Assembly (NCBI GenBank): GCA_900541415.1 | Contig: UQJP01000040.1 | Coordinates: 1 to 25,886, forward strand | Length of the DNA: 25,886 nt | Direction of reading: 5' to 3' | Source: an uncultured Odoribacter sp. | GTDB taxonomy: Bacteria; Bacteroidota; Bacteroidia; Bacteroidales; Marinifilaceae | Program-made: the position numbers and the translations under genes | In this document: one piece after another, positions 6,543 to 14,823 of the stretch | Layout of the letters: each line of letters starts with the position of its first letter | How positions within the stretch are numbered: position 1 is the stretch's first letter | The notes under the pieces: generated by a model | The model's database searches: none | What the model saw: the letters and a program-made list of their open reading frames with translations, nothing else | Told to the model about the DNA's origin: nothing

Positions 6543-7877
6543 ATGAAATCGTTTTGGGTGTTTGTTTTATTTGTGTTTCCATTGTCTTTGTGTGCCCAGT
6601 TGCGTCTGGATTTGGAGGGATGTATCCGGCAGGCTGTGGAGGCTGACCGTCAATTGAGGAACGACCGACTGGAAAGCCGGGTGAAAAGGAATGATTATAT
6701 TGCAGCTATCGGGGAAGTGATGCCGGAAGTGACGGCAGAAACCCGTATCGGTAAAAGGATGGGACGGGCGGTCGATCCCGGTACAAACCTTTTTGCGACA
6801 CAGGATTTTGTGGAAGGTAATTTAAGTTTGAATATATCGCTTCCTTTGTTTGAAGGGTTTACAAGGATTAATAAGATTGTTTTCCAGCGTATAAATAGGC
6901 AAATCGGCGAGTGGACGGAAAGCTATCGGGAGAATGAGGTGGCTTTTCAGGCGATGGAGGTTTTTTATCGGGTGATTTTTCAGGAGCAGTTACTATCGCT
7001 GGCTGGTGAACAACGCCGGTTAAGCGAACGCTATTTGCAGCAAGCCGAGGAATTTGTGGGGGAAGGTTTGAAAGCCGCTGTCGATTTACAGGATATGAAA
7101 GCCCGGGTCAGTGCGGATGTTTATCAGGAAACCGTGCGCCGAAATGCTTATCGGATGGCTATGCTGGAATTAAAGCAATTGTTATGGTTGCCGCCTGCCG
7201 ATTCTTTACAGATTGTCCTGCCGGAGAAAAGGCAATTTGTTCCGGTGGCGGTTCCTGCACAGGAGGTGTATAATCAGTCGGTGAATTTCCTGCCGCAATT
7301 CCGGCTTATGGAGTTGCGTTTAAAAGCATCGAAAAAGAACCGGGCAATAGCTGCGGGAAAGTTTTCTCCCGCTTTGCGGGGAGAGATCGGGATATATTCC
7401 GGTTATTACGATACGGAACGGGATGAATCGGGTGAAAAGGTGGGCTGGAAAAGACAATTGGACAATCATTTGAATCAGTATTTCGGGGTAACTCTTTCCT
7501 TACCTGTTCTTCAGGGTTTTCGGAATACCACCGGGGTGAGGATTGCCCGTTTACAGCTGGAACAGGAGCAAAACCGGGCGGAAATGGAACGGCAACGCTT
7601 GTTTTCAGAAATTGAAAATGCCTGCCTTTCTTTGCAGGCTGCCGTGGACGAATCCCGTTATGCCGATGAAACGCTTCAGGGGGAAGAAATGGCTTTGCGG
7701 CAGGCAGAGGAAAAATGGAAAGAAGGGTTGATTCCGGTATTTGAACTGATGGAGGTGCGTAACCGTTATTTTACTGCAAGGGCAGAAGTGGTGCGGACAC
7801 AATTACAATATGGAATAAAGCGGAAAACAGTGGATTTCTTTCAGGGAGAGCCTTTGGTGAAAGTTAAAAACGAATGA
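6543..7877 (+). CDS. TolC-family outer-membrane efflux protein
   Basis: A 444-residue protein with a signal peptide (MKSFWVFVLFVFPLSLCAQ, cleaved about residue 19) and two outer-membrane-efflux repeats. The first begins LRLDLEGCIRQAVEADRQL and the second around residue 240 (VYNQSVNFLPQFRLMELRL); each carries long helices. GRAVDPGTN near residue 75 is typical of Bacteroidota TolC homologues, and LSLNISLPLFEGF and GVTLSLPVLQGF mark the beta strands that form the outer-membrane barrel. It should form the trimeric exit duct for the adaptor and ABC permeases encoded next. It is first in the operon and stops 7 bases before the adaptor gene. Its start has no strong Shine-Dalgarno sequence, normal for this phylum. 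Confidence 0.9.
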   Translation: MKSFWVFVLFVFPLSLCAQLRLDLEGCIRQAVEADRQLRNDRLESRVKRNDYIAAIGEVMPEVTAETRIGKRMGRAVDPGTNLFATQDFVEGNLSLNISLPLFEGFTRINKIVFQRINRQIGEWTESYRENEVAFQAMEVFYRVIFQEQLLSLAGEQRRLSERYLQQAEEFVGEGLKAAVDLQDMKARVSADVYQETVRRNAYRMAMLELKQLLWLPPADSLQIVLPEKRQFVPVAVPAQEVYNQSVNFLPQFRLMELRLKASKKNRAIAAGKFSPALRGEIGIYSGYYDTERDESGEKVGWKRQLDNHLNQYFGVTLSLPVLQGFRNTTGVRIARLQLEQEQNRAEMERQRLFSEIENACLSLQAAVDESRYADETLQGEEMALRQAEEKWKEGLIPVFELMEVRNRYFTARAEVVRTQLQYGIKRKTVDFFQGEPLVKVKNE

Positions 7878-7884
7878 TATATAT

Positions 7885-9132
7885 ATGGACACGATTATTG
7901 AGAAAAAACGGGGATTTAAACGGAAGCACTGGGGATATGCGGCAGGTGGCGTCCTGTTGGTTGCGCTGGTACTGTATCTGGTGTTACGGGATACTTCGTC
8001 TGCCCTGAGGGTAGAACGTGACCGCCTGACTATTGAAACCGTTGTAAATGGCGAGTTTAATGATTATATCCGGGTGATCGGGCATGTGATGCCCAGCCGG
8101 ATTATTTATATCGATGCTGTGGAAGGCGGCAGGGTGGAGGAAAGAATTGTTGAAGAGGGAACAATGGTGAAAAAGGGTGATGTTATTTTACGCCTGAGCA
8201 ATCCTCTGTTGAATATCAGCATTATGCAAAGTGAAGCGGATTTAGCTTATCAGGAGAATGAATTACGGAACACCCGGATCAACATGGAGCAGGAACGCTT
8301 GCGCCTGAAACAGGAGCGTATCGGGTTGGCAACCGACCTGACCTTGAAAAAACGGCGGGCGGAACAGTATGAACGGTTGTTTACAAAAGAACTGGTAGCA
8401 AAAGAGGAATATTTGCAGGCTCAGGAGGCTTATGCGCTGGCACAGGAACAGCTGAAGGTGGTAGACGAACGGATTTTACAGGACGAGCGTTTCCGGGAAA
8501 TGCAGGTGAAAAGTTTGGATGAGAATATCGCCAATATGAAACGCAGTTTGGCTTTAGTGCGTGAGCGGCTGGAGAATTTAAAAATAAAAGCTCCGGTAGA
8601 CGGGCAATTGGGAAATCTGGATGCCCAGATCGGGCAATCGATCAATGCGGGGGAACGCATCGGGCAGGTTATTACTGCCGACCTGAAAATTCAGGCTCCG
8701 ATCGATGAGCACTATGTGGAAAGGGTGATGCCGGAATTGCCTGCCGACTTTGAACGTGACGGGCGAAATTATCAATTGGTGGTGACGAAAGTTTATCCTG
8801 AAGTGAAAGAGGGACAATTTAAAACCGATATGATTTTCACCGGTGGCCGCCCAGAGAATATCCGTGCCGGGCAAACCTATCACATTAATTTGCAATTGGG
8901 CGATCCGGTGACCTCTTTGTTAGTGCCGAGGGGAAGTTTTTTTCAGGTGACGGGCGGCGATTGGATTTATGTGCTGGATGAGGACGGGGTGACGGCACGC
9001 CGCCGGAAAATCAGGATCGGGCGGCAAAATCCGCAATATTATGAGGTTTTGGAAGGATTGCAGGAAGGGGAACAGGTGGTAACTTCCGGCTATGATACCT
9101 TTGGAGATAACGAACGTTTGATTATTAAATGA
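7885..9132 (+). CDS. HlyD/RND-type periplasmic adaptor of an ABC efflux pump
   Basis: A 415-residue membrane-fusion protein. One N-terminal membrane segment (about 17-37) anchors it in the inner membrane. The first half of a lipoyl domain (about 70-105, GGRVEERIVEEGTMVKKGD) is followed by a long coiled-coil hairpin (about 107-225, rich in Glu, Arg and Gln), the second lipoyl half (KIKAPVDGQLGNLDAQIGQ, about 232-262), then beta-barrel and membrane-proximal domains to the C terminus (GLQEGEQVVTSGYDTF). This domain order is that of MacA-like adaptors. The coiled coil should dock on the TolC-like protein encoded 7 bases upstream; the membrane-proximal part should contact the permease encoded 7 bases downstream. 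Confidence 0.9.
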   Translation: MDTIIEKKRGFKRKHWGYAAGGVLLVALVLYLVLRDTSSALRVERDRLTIETVVNGEFNDYIRVIGHVMPSRIIYIDAVEGGRVEERIVEEGTMVKKGDVILRLSNPLLNISIMQSEADLAYQENELRNTRINMEQERLRLKQERIGLATDLTLKKRRAEQYERLFTKELVAKEEYLQAQEAYALAQEQLKVVDERILQDERFREMQVKSLDENIANMKRSLALVRERLENLKIKAPVDGQLGNLDAQIGQSINAGERIGQVITADLKIQAPIDEHYVERVMPELPADFERDGRNYQLVVTKVYPEVKEGQFKTDMIFTGGRPENIRAGQTYHINLQLGDPVTSLLVPRGSFFQVTGGDWIYVLDEDGVTARRRKIRIGRQNPQYYEVLEGLQEGEQVVTSGYDTFGDNERLIIK

Positions 9133-9139
9133 ACCGGGC

Positions 9140-11545
9140 ATGAATTATTTTGCTGAAATGATGAAAAGCCAGCGGACAAGAAAATCCTTGTCTATCCTGA
9201 ATGTGTTCGGGCTATCGGTGAGTATTGCGGCGGCTTTGCTTTTATTTTTGTATGTGAGTTTTGAGTTGAGCTATGATTCTTTTCATGACGGCGACCGGGT
9301 TTTTCGGGTGGAAAGCCGCTTGTATGAAGGGGAAACGCTTACCGATAACTGGGCTACCACCGCTTTTGGGCATGCACCTGTGATGAGCCGTGAAATTCCG
9401 GGGATCGAGAAATATGTCCGGCTGACCGCTCAGGACCGGGAACAGGTGGTGACCTATCAGGACAGGCAATTTACCGAGGAGCATTATTGTTATGCCGAGC
9501 CTTCTTTTTTTGAAATATTCAATTTCCCTATTGTCCGGGGGGAACAGGCAGGGCAATTGGTGCGACCCAATACGGCGGTTATTACCGAAAGCGCTGCCCA
9601 TCGGTATTTTGGCGGTGGTGAACCGTTGGGAAAGATTCTGACCTTCCGCACTGCTTCGGCAGAGCAGAATTTTGAAGTAACGGGAGTGATCGCAGACATG
9701 CCTGCCAATTCGCATATCCGTTACGATTTTTTACTTTCCTATTCTACGATTCCTAAAGAGCGTCAGGATATTTGGTATATCCATGGCGTTTATACCTATG
9801 TTCGTTTGCGTCCGGGCGTTTCCGCCGCGAATGTGGAGAAAGGATTCCGGGCTATTTCCGATAAATATAAAACTACGGCTCTAAAGCATAAGGATTGGGC
9901 GGTTGAGTTGATTCCTTTGAAAGATATTCACCTTACTCCCCAGAAATCTTATGAGAAAGAAGCCAAGGGGAATCGGTCGGCTGTGTATATTCTGGCCGGG
10001 ATGGCCGTGGCCTTGCTGTTCATCGGCTGGGTGAATGCTTTAAACCTGACCGTAGCCCGTTTTTTGGAGCGGGGCAAAGAGTTCGGCGTGCGTAAGAGTT
10101 TCGGGGCTTCGCGGAAACAAATGGTTTTATTGGGATTGACGGAGGCGGGCGTGGTGAATTTATTGGCGGCTTTGCTTGCCTGGGGATGGCTGGAGGTGGC
10201 GTTGCCTGTGGTGTCCCGTTTGGCCGGACAGGATTTTATAGGGGATGTTTTGTGGAGTTTCGATTTTATGGGCTGGATATTTGCTGTCGTTGTTGCCGGA
10301 ACTTTATTTTCCGGGCTTTATCCGTCGTTGTTGCTGAATACAGTGCGTCCTTCCGAGGTGATGCGCGGGAAATTATTGCATAGCCGGAAGGGGAATTTCA
10401 TCCGCAAGGCATTGATCGTTGTGCAGTTTGTTGCTTCTTTTGTGTTGATTAGCGGAACGTTTATCGTTGTTTGTCAGGTGCGGTATATGCAGGCGGAAGC
10501 CGCTTCCGTTTCCGGCGACCGGATTTTAGTGATTAAATATCCCTCTTTTACCGAAGAGCTATCGGTTAAAATGGAGGCTTTCAAAAAACGATTGAAACAG
10601 AAATCCTATGTCCGTCAGGTTTCGGTTTCAGGAGCCGTTCCGGGGGTGGAGGTCGCGAATTATTTCACAAACAGGCCCTATGGAAGCGATCCTTCACAGG
10701 TAAAGCTGGTGCAGATGTTTGCTGTGGATCATGATTATTTAAAGACTTATAAACTTGATGTAGTGGCCGGGCGCGGTTTCTCGGAAGAATTCGGCGATGA
10801 GCTGAATCGTGTGGTGTTGAATGAAGAAGCGGTTCGTTTATTGGGATATGCTTCGAATGAAGCTGCTTTGGGAAAGCAGCTTAAAATGGAGGTTTTAGAC
10901 GAACCGCTTCAAATCATCGGTGTGGTGAAGAATTATTATCAGCAATCGCTGGCCACTTCTTATAAACCGATTCTTTTTTTCATGAAAGAACGTGTGCCGA
11001 TTATCGGCACGCCTTATATTTCTATCGGTTTGGAAGGGATGTTTTCTCCCCGGTATTTGGAAGAAATCCGGCAGATGTACCTGGATTTTTTCCCAAATTC
11101 TTTATTTTCTTATTTTTTCTCCGATGAATTGCAGGATTCTCTGTACCGTGCCGACCGGAATTTCGGCTGGATTTTTGCCAGTGCCGCTTTGTTGGCGGTG
11201 TTTGTCGCTTGTCTGGGATTATGGGTGGTGACGTTGTTTTCCACTCTTTCCAGAGTGAAGGAAGTGGCTATCCGTAAGGTGTTGGGGGCAGGGAAAAAAC
11301 ACCTTTTTATTTTATTGACCCGGGAATTATTGGTGCTTTCGCTGTTGGCTTCTGTCGTGGGAATCCCGGTAGCTGCGTTTTTTATGGAGAATTGGCTGAA
11401 TGGCTATGCATTCCATATTTTTATTCCCGTTTGGGTTTATGGCGTAGCTTTTCTGTTGCTGTTACTGGTGGCTTTTCTCACGGTGATAGGACAGGTATGG
11501 CGCATCTTGCACCTGCGGCCGATGTCTGTGTTGAGAAATGAATAA
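9140..11545 (+). CDS. MacB/FtsX-like ABC permease, first copy (8 TM)
   Basis: An 801-residue permease with two FtsX-like units. Predicted membrane segments: about 20-40, then a large periplasmic MacB-type domain (about 41-280), 281-303, 328-350 and 376-398, then 424-446, a second periplasmic domain (about 447-680), and three segments near 684-706, 733-755 and 765-788. Cytoplasmic coupling motifs GKEFGVRKSFGASRKQ and VKEVAIRKVLGAGKKH occur at equivalent places in the two halves, showing internal duplication. There is no ATPase domain, which is supplied by the gene 18 bases downstream. It is clearly related to the second permease of the operon: both share RVES, the TD(N/E)WAT segment and the ending MSVLRNE / ARSLRYE. 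Proteins of this type move substrates from the periplasm through a TolC duct rather than across the inner membrane (family knowledge). The substrate is unknown. Confidence 0.88.
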   Translation: MNYFAEMMKSQRTRKSLSILNVFGLSVSIAAALLLFLYVSFELSYDSFHDGDRVFRVESRLYEGETLTDNWATTAFGHAPVMSREIPGIEKYVRLTAQDREQVVTYQDRQFTEEHYCYAEPSFFEIFNFPIVRGEQAGQLVRPNTAVITESAAHRYFGGGEPLGKILTFRTASAEQNFEVTGVIADMPANSHIRYDFLLSYSTIPKERQDIWYIHGVYTYVRLRPGVSAANVEKGFRAISDKYKTTALKHKDWAVELIPLKDIHLTPQKSYEKEAKGNRSAVYILAGMAVALLFIGWVNALNLTVARFLERGKEFGVRKSFGASRKQMVLLGLTEAGVVNLLAALLAWGWLEVALPVVSRLAGQDFIGDVLWSFDFMGWIFAVVVAGTLFSGLYPSLLLNTVRPSEVMRGKLLHSRKGNFIRKALIVVQFVASFVLISGTFIVVCQVRYMQAEAASVSGDRILVIKYPSFTEELSVKMEAFKKRLKQKSYVRQVSVSGAVPGVEVANYFTNRPYGSDPSQVKLVQMFAVDHDYLKTYKLDVVAGRGFSEEFGDELNRVVLNEEAVRLLGYASNEAALGKQLKMEVLDEPLQIIGVVKNYYQQSLATSYKPILFFMKERVPIIGTPYISIGLEGMFSPRYLEEIRQMYLDFFPNSLFSYFFSDELQDSLYRADRNFGWIFASAALLAVFVACLGLWVVTLFSTLSRVKEVAIRKVLGAGKKHLFILLTRELLVLSLLASVVGIPVAAFFMENWLNGYAFHIFIPVWVYGVAFLLLLLVAFLTVIGQVWRILHLRPMSVLRNE

Positions 11546-11563
11546 TCAATAAATAAAAACAAT

Positions 11564-12259
11564 ATGATTAAAACAGAAAAATTGTCGATGCTTTTTTCTA
11601 CGGAAGAAGTGCAGACGAAGGCTTTAAATGAAGTGAGCCTGCAAATTAACGAGGGTGATTTTGTTGCTATCATGGGACCTTCCGGCTGTGGAAAATCAAC
11701 TTTGCTGAATATTTTAGGCACACTGGATTCGCCTACTTCAGGAAAGTATTATTTTAACGATCTGGAAATCGACCGGATGGGCGAGAGCCAGTTGACCGCT
11801 TTTCGAAAAGGAAATATCGGTTTTGTTTTTCAGAGTTTTAATCTGATCGATGAACTGACTGTTTTTGAAAATGTGGAGTTACCTTTGATCTATCTGAATA
11901 TGAAGTCGGCGGAACGGAAGCAGCGGGTGAATGAGGTGCTCGAACAGGTGAATATGCTGCATCGGGCAGGCCATTTCCCCCAGCAACTTTCCGGTGGACA
12001 GCAGCAGCGTGTGGCTATTGCCCGTGCCGTCGTTACTCGTCCGAAACTGATTTTGGCGGATGAACCGACCGGAAATCTCGATTCCGTGAACGGGACGGAG
12101 GTGATGGAGTTGTTGAGTGGTTTGAATAAGGCAGGAACAACGGTGGTGATCGTTACCCACTCGTTGCGGGATGCGGGATATGCACACCGGGTATTCAATT
12201 TGTCCGACGGGCAGATTGTATCCGAAACCTTGAATCCTGTCCGGGAGTCGAAATTATAA
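11564..12259 (+). CDS. ABC transporter ATPase, MacB/LolD type
   Basis: A 231-residue stand-alone nucleotide-binding subunit with all motifs intact: Walker A GPSGCGKST at 38-46, Q-loop Gln90 (FVFQSFNLIDELTVFENV), signature LSGGQQQRVAIARA from 142, Walker B LILADEPTGNLDS with D166/E167, and H-loop His199 (VIVTHS). The SFNLIDELTVFENVELPL segment and the length are typical of the MacB/LolD/FtsE branch. It is encoded between the two permease genes, 18 bases after the first and 12 before the second, so one ATPase probably powers both, as separate homodimers or as one mixed complex. Confidence 0.92.
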   Translation: MIKTEKLSMLFSTEEVQTKALNEVSLQINEGDFVAIMGPSGCGKSTLLNILGTLDSPTSGKYYFNDLEIDRMGESQLTAFRKGNIGFVFQSFNLIDELTVFENVELPLIYLNMKSAERKQRVNEVLEQVNMLHRAGHFPQQLSGGQQQRVAIARAVVTRPKLILADEPTGNLDSVNGTEVMELLSGLNKAGTTVVIVTHSLRDAGYAHRVFNLSDGQIVSETLNPVRESKL

Positions 12260-12271
12260 TTTTATTTGCTT

Positions 12272-14701
12272 ATGAAGCCAATGATCAAAAGCTATTGGAT
12301 AAGTGCCTGGCGCCATCTGAAAAAGAAAAAAGGATTTAGCTTTATCAATATATTCGCCCTGACGGTCGGTATGGCGGCGGCTTTACTGATCCTGACGTAT
12401 GTGATTTTTGAGTACAGTTTCGACGGTATGCACTCGAAGCGGGAAAATATATACCGGGTGGAAAGCACTTTTCATGAAGGGAACGAGCTGACCGATGAAT
12501 GGGCTACCAGTTCGTTCGGTTATGGCTCTGCAATGAAACAGGAGTTTCCGTGGATAAAGGATTTTACCCGGGTGGGAAGCCAATACCAGCCGGAGCAGAT
12601 TGTGAAATATGGCAATCAGCTTAACCGGGAAGATAAGATCGCTTATGCGGATCACCGTTTTTTCAGGGTGTTCGATTTCCCGCTGATAAAGGGGGATCCC
12701 GATAAAGTGCTGGATGCTCCTAACAAAGTGGTGATTACGGAACGGATCGCTAAAAAATATTTTAAAGATGCCGACCCTATCGGTAAGATTATGATTTTTA
12801 GCGCCGATAAGGAACAGCTGGCCTGCGAAGTCTCTGGTGTTATGAAAGAAATGCCCTCCAATTCGCACATCCGTTACAATTTTCTGATCTCTTATCTTTC
12901 TTTGCCGAAATTCTTGCACGAATATTGGTATCGCCATGAGGCTTATACTTATGTGGTGGTGGAAACTCCTGAGCAGGTGCGTCAGATTGAGGCCGGATTT
13001 CCGGCTATGGCCGAAAAATATAAAACAGACGAGGCTCTGAAAAACAAAATATGGGGAGTCCGGTTAATTCCGTTGGAAGAGATTCATCTTTCCCCTCAGA
13101 AGGCTTATGAAACGGAAGTTAAAGGGAACCGTTCATCGATGATTGCTTTGATTGTTGCTGCTATTGCTATTCTTTGTATTGCCTGGATCAATTATATTAA
13201 CCTTACTGTTGTCCGTTCTATGGAACGTGCCCGGGAAGTCGGAATCAGGCGGGTTTCGGGGGCTACCCGGAAACAATTGATCGCCCAATTCCTGTTTGAA
13301 GCCTTGCTGAATAATGCCATTGCGTTTGTGTTGGCTTTGGGAATTTTGGAAGTGGTGTTGCCCGCTTTCGACAGGCTGACGGGGCGTGAACTCGACCTGT
13401 GGGTTTGGTTCCGGAGTGCCTGGAGTTTGCTGATCGTTTTTGTTTTTGCGGTGGGGGTATTTTTATCCGGTTTTTATCCGGCGGTGATTCTGTCCGGGAC
13501 AAAGCCGATGAAAATGCTGAAAGGAAAGTTCGTACATTCCCGCAAAGCCGGGATCACCCGGAAAGTCCTGGTGGTTGTTCAATATGCCGCTTCGATGGTA
13601 TTGATATGTTGCACGTTGGTGGTTTTTGCTCAATTGAATTTTATGCGCAGTAAGGCTTTGGGTGTCAGGACAAATGAGGTATTGATTCTGAAAACTCCCG
13701 GATATACGGAAGACTTGTCGTTGAAATTGCAGGCCATGAAGCGGGAACTGGCTTTGCTGCCCGGTGTGAAAAAAGTGACGGTGTCCAGCGCCGTCCCCGG
13801 TATTGAAGTGGGGATGTTTCTTTCGATCTGCCGGGCGAATGATGTCACCCGGCAAAATCGCCTGTATGAAATGCTGGCTTGTGATAAGGATTATTTGGAA
13901 GCCTATGACTTAAAGCCTGTGGCGGGACGGATATTTTCGGAAAATTTCGGTGGAGATGCCGATAAGCTGGTGATTAATGAAGCGGCTGTGCGTAATCTGG
14001 GGTTTACGAGTAATGAAGAGGCTTTGGGACAACTGATTTCGGTGGAAACCGTGGACGAGCCTATGCAGGTGATCGGGGTGGTGAAAAATTATCACCAACA
14101 ATCCCTGAATAAGGCCTATACTCCGATTATGTTTTTTCAGCACGAGCATATTCCCTGGTTTAAGCAGCGTTACATTTCCATTGTTATGCAGGGAGGAAAT
14201 CCGCGCGTGTTGGTTGAAAAAGCTCATATGACCTGGGAACGCTATTTTGCGGATTCGAGTTTTAATTATTTCTTTCTGGACAACTTTTTCGATCAGCAAT
14301 ATCGGCAGGATGAGGTGTTTGGGCTGATGGTCGCCCTTTTTGCCGGACTGGCTATATTTATATCCTGTGTCGGTTTGTGGGTGTTGGTGATGTTCGCCTG
14401 TACGCTGCGCACCAAAGAAATGGGGATTCGTAAAGTGCTGGGTGCTTCTAACCTGAATTTGTTCTATCAGTTAGGTCATGAATTTTTGCTGCTGATCGGG
14501 ATTGCCGTTCTGATAGCCTTGCCCTCTGCCTGGTTTATTATGAACGACTGGCTGGGGGAATATCCGTTCCGGATGGAATGGAAGTGGTGGTTTTTCGGGC
14601 TTCCGGTGATACTCCTGTTTGTGATTTCTGTAATCACGATCAGCTGGCAGACGGCAAAAACGGTGTTTAGCAAGCCTGCCCGGTCGTTGAGGTATGAATA
14701 G
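12272..14701 (+). CDS. MacB/FtsX-like ABC permease, second copy (8 TM)
   Basis: An 809-residue permease with the same layout as the first copy: an N-terminal membrane segment, a large periplasmic domain, three membrane segments (about 288-400), one near 430-450, a second periplasmic domain and three C-terminal segments. Coupling motifs are AREVGIRRVSGATRKQ and TKEMGIRKVLGASNLN. I chose ATG at 12272, which gives MKPMIKSYWISAW; a TTG at 12266 in the same frame would add two residues and is less likely. The two permeases align along their whole length by eye, so they are products of duplication with the ATPase gene kept between them. Each 8-TM chain equals two FtsX units and could act alone; whether the two chains pair is unknown. 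It is the last gene of the operon. Confidence 0.88.
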   Translation: MKPMIKSYWISAWRHLKKKKGFSFINIFALTVGMAAALLILTYVIFEYSFDGMHSKRENIYRVESTFHEGNELTDEWATSSFGYGSAMKQEFPWIKDFTRVGSQYQPEQIVKYGNQLNREDKIAYADHRFFRVFDFPLIKGDPDKVLDAPNKVVITERIAKKYFKDADPIGKIMIFSADKEQLACEVSGVMKEMPSNSHIRYNFLISYLSLPKFLHEYWYRHEAYTYVVVETPEQVRQIEAGFPAMAEKYKTDEALKNKIWGVRLIPLEEIHLSPQKAYETEVKGNRSSMIALIVAAIAILCIAWINYINLTVVRSMERAREVGIRRVSGATRKQLIAQFLFEALLNNAIAFVLALGILEVVLPAFDRLTGRELDLWVWFRSAWSLLIVFVFAVGVFLSGFYPAVILSGTKPMKMLKGKFVHSRKAGITRKVLVVVQYAASMVLICCTLVVFAQLNFMRSKALGVRTNEVLILKTPGYTEDLSLKLQAMKRELALLPGVKKVTVSSAVPGIEVGMFLSICRANDVTRQNRLYEMLACDKDYLEAYDLKPVAGRIFSENFGGDADKLVINEAAVRNLGFTSNEEALGQLISVETVDEPMQVIGVVKNYHQQSLNKAYTPIMFFQHEHIPWFKQRYISIVMQGGNPRVLVEKAHMTWERYFADSSFNYFFLDNFFDQQYRQDEVFGLMVALFAGLAIFISCVGLWVLVMFACTLRTKEMGIRKVLGASNLNLFYQLGHEFLLLIGIAVLIALPSAWFIMNDWLGEYPFRMEWKWWFFGLPVILLFVISVITISWQTAKTVFSKPARSLRYE

Positions 14702-14720
14702 TCGGAGGCGGTGAGTTTTT

Positions 14721-14738
14721 TGTAAAATAATGTTTACA
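14721..14738. promoter_or_regulatory. Small dyad TGTAAA-N6-TTTACA upstream of the second regulator
   Basis: Perfect 6-base arms separated by 6 bases, 86 bases upstream of the regulator's start codon and just after the efflux operon. It could be an operator or a weak hairpin at the operon end; there is no T run for a proper terminator. Confidence 0.3.
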
Positions 14739-14779
14739 GAGGCGGCTATCTTATTAATAGAAGAAAATTCGTTATTAAT

Positions 14780-14820
14780 TACCCGTTATTTTTATTAATT
14801 TCGCTGTATGAAATAACGGG
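14780..14820. promoter_or_regulatory. 11-base inverted repeat abutting the start of the second regulator gene
   Basis: ACCCGTTATTT (14780-14790) and AAATAACGGGT (14810-14820) are perfect complements separated by 19 bases, and the right arm ends 3 bases before the ATG at 14824. Between the arms lies TAATTTCG (14795-14802), close to the -7 consensus TAnnTTTG. It may be an operator spanning the promoter or, if transcription begins further upstream, an RNA hairpin controlling translation. Confidence 0.55.
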
Positions 14821-14823
14821 TAT

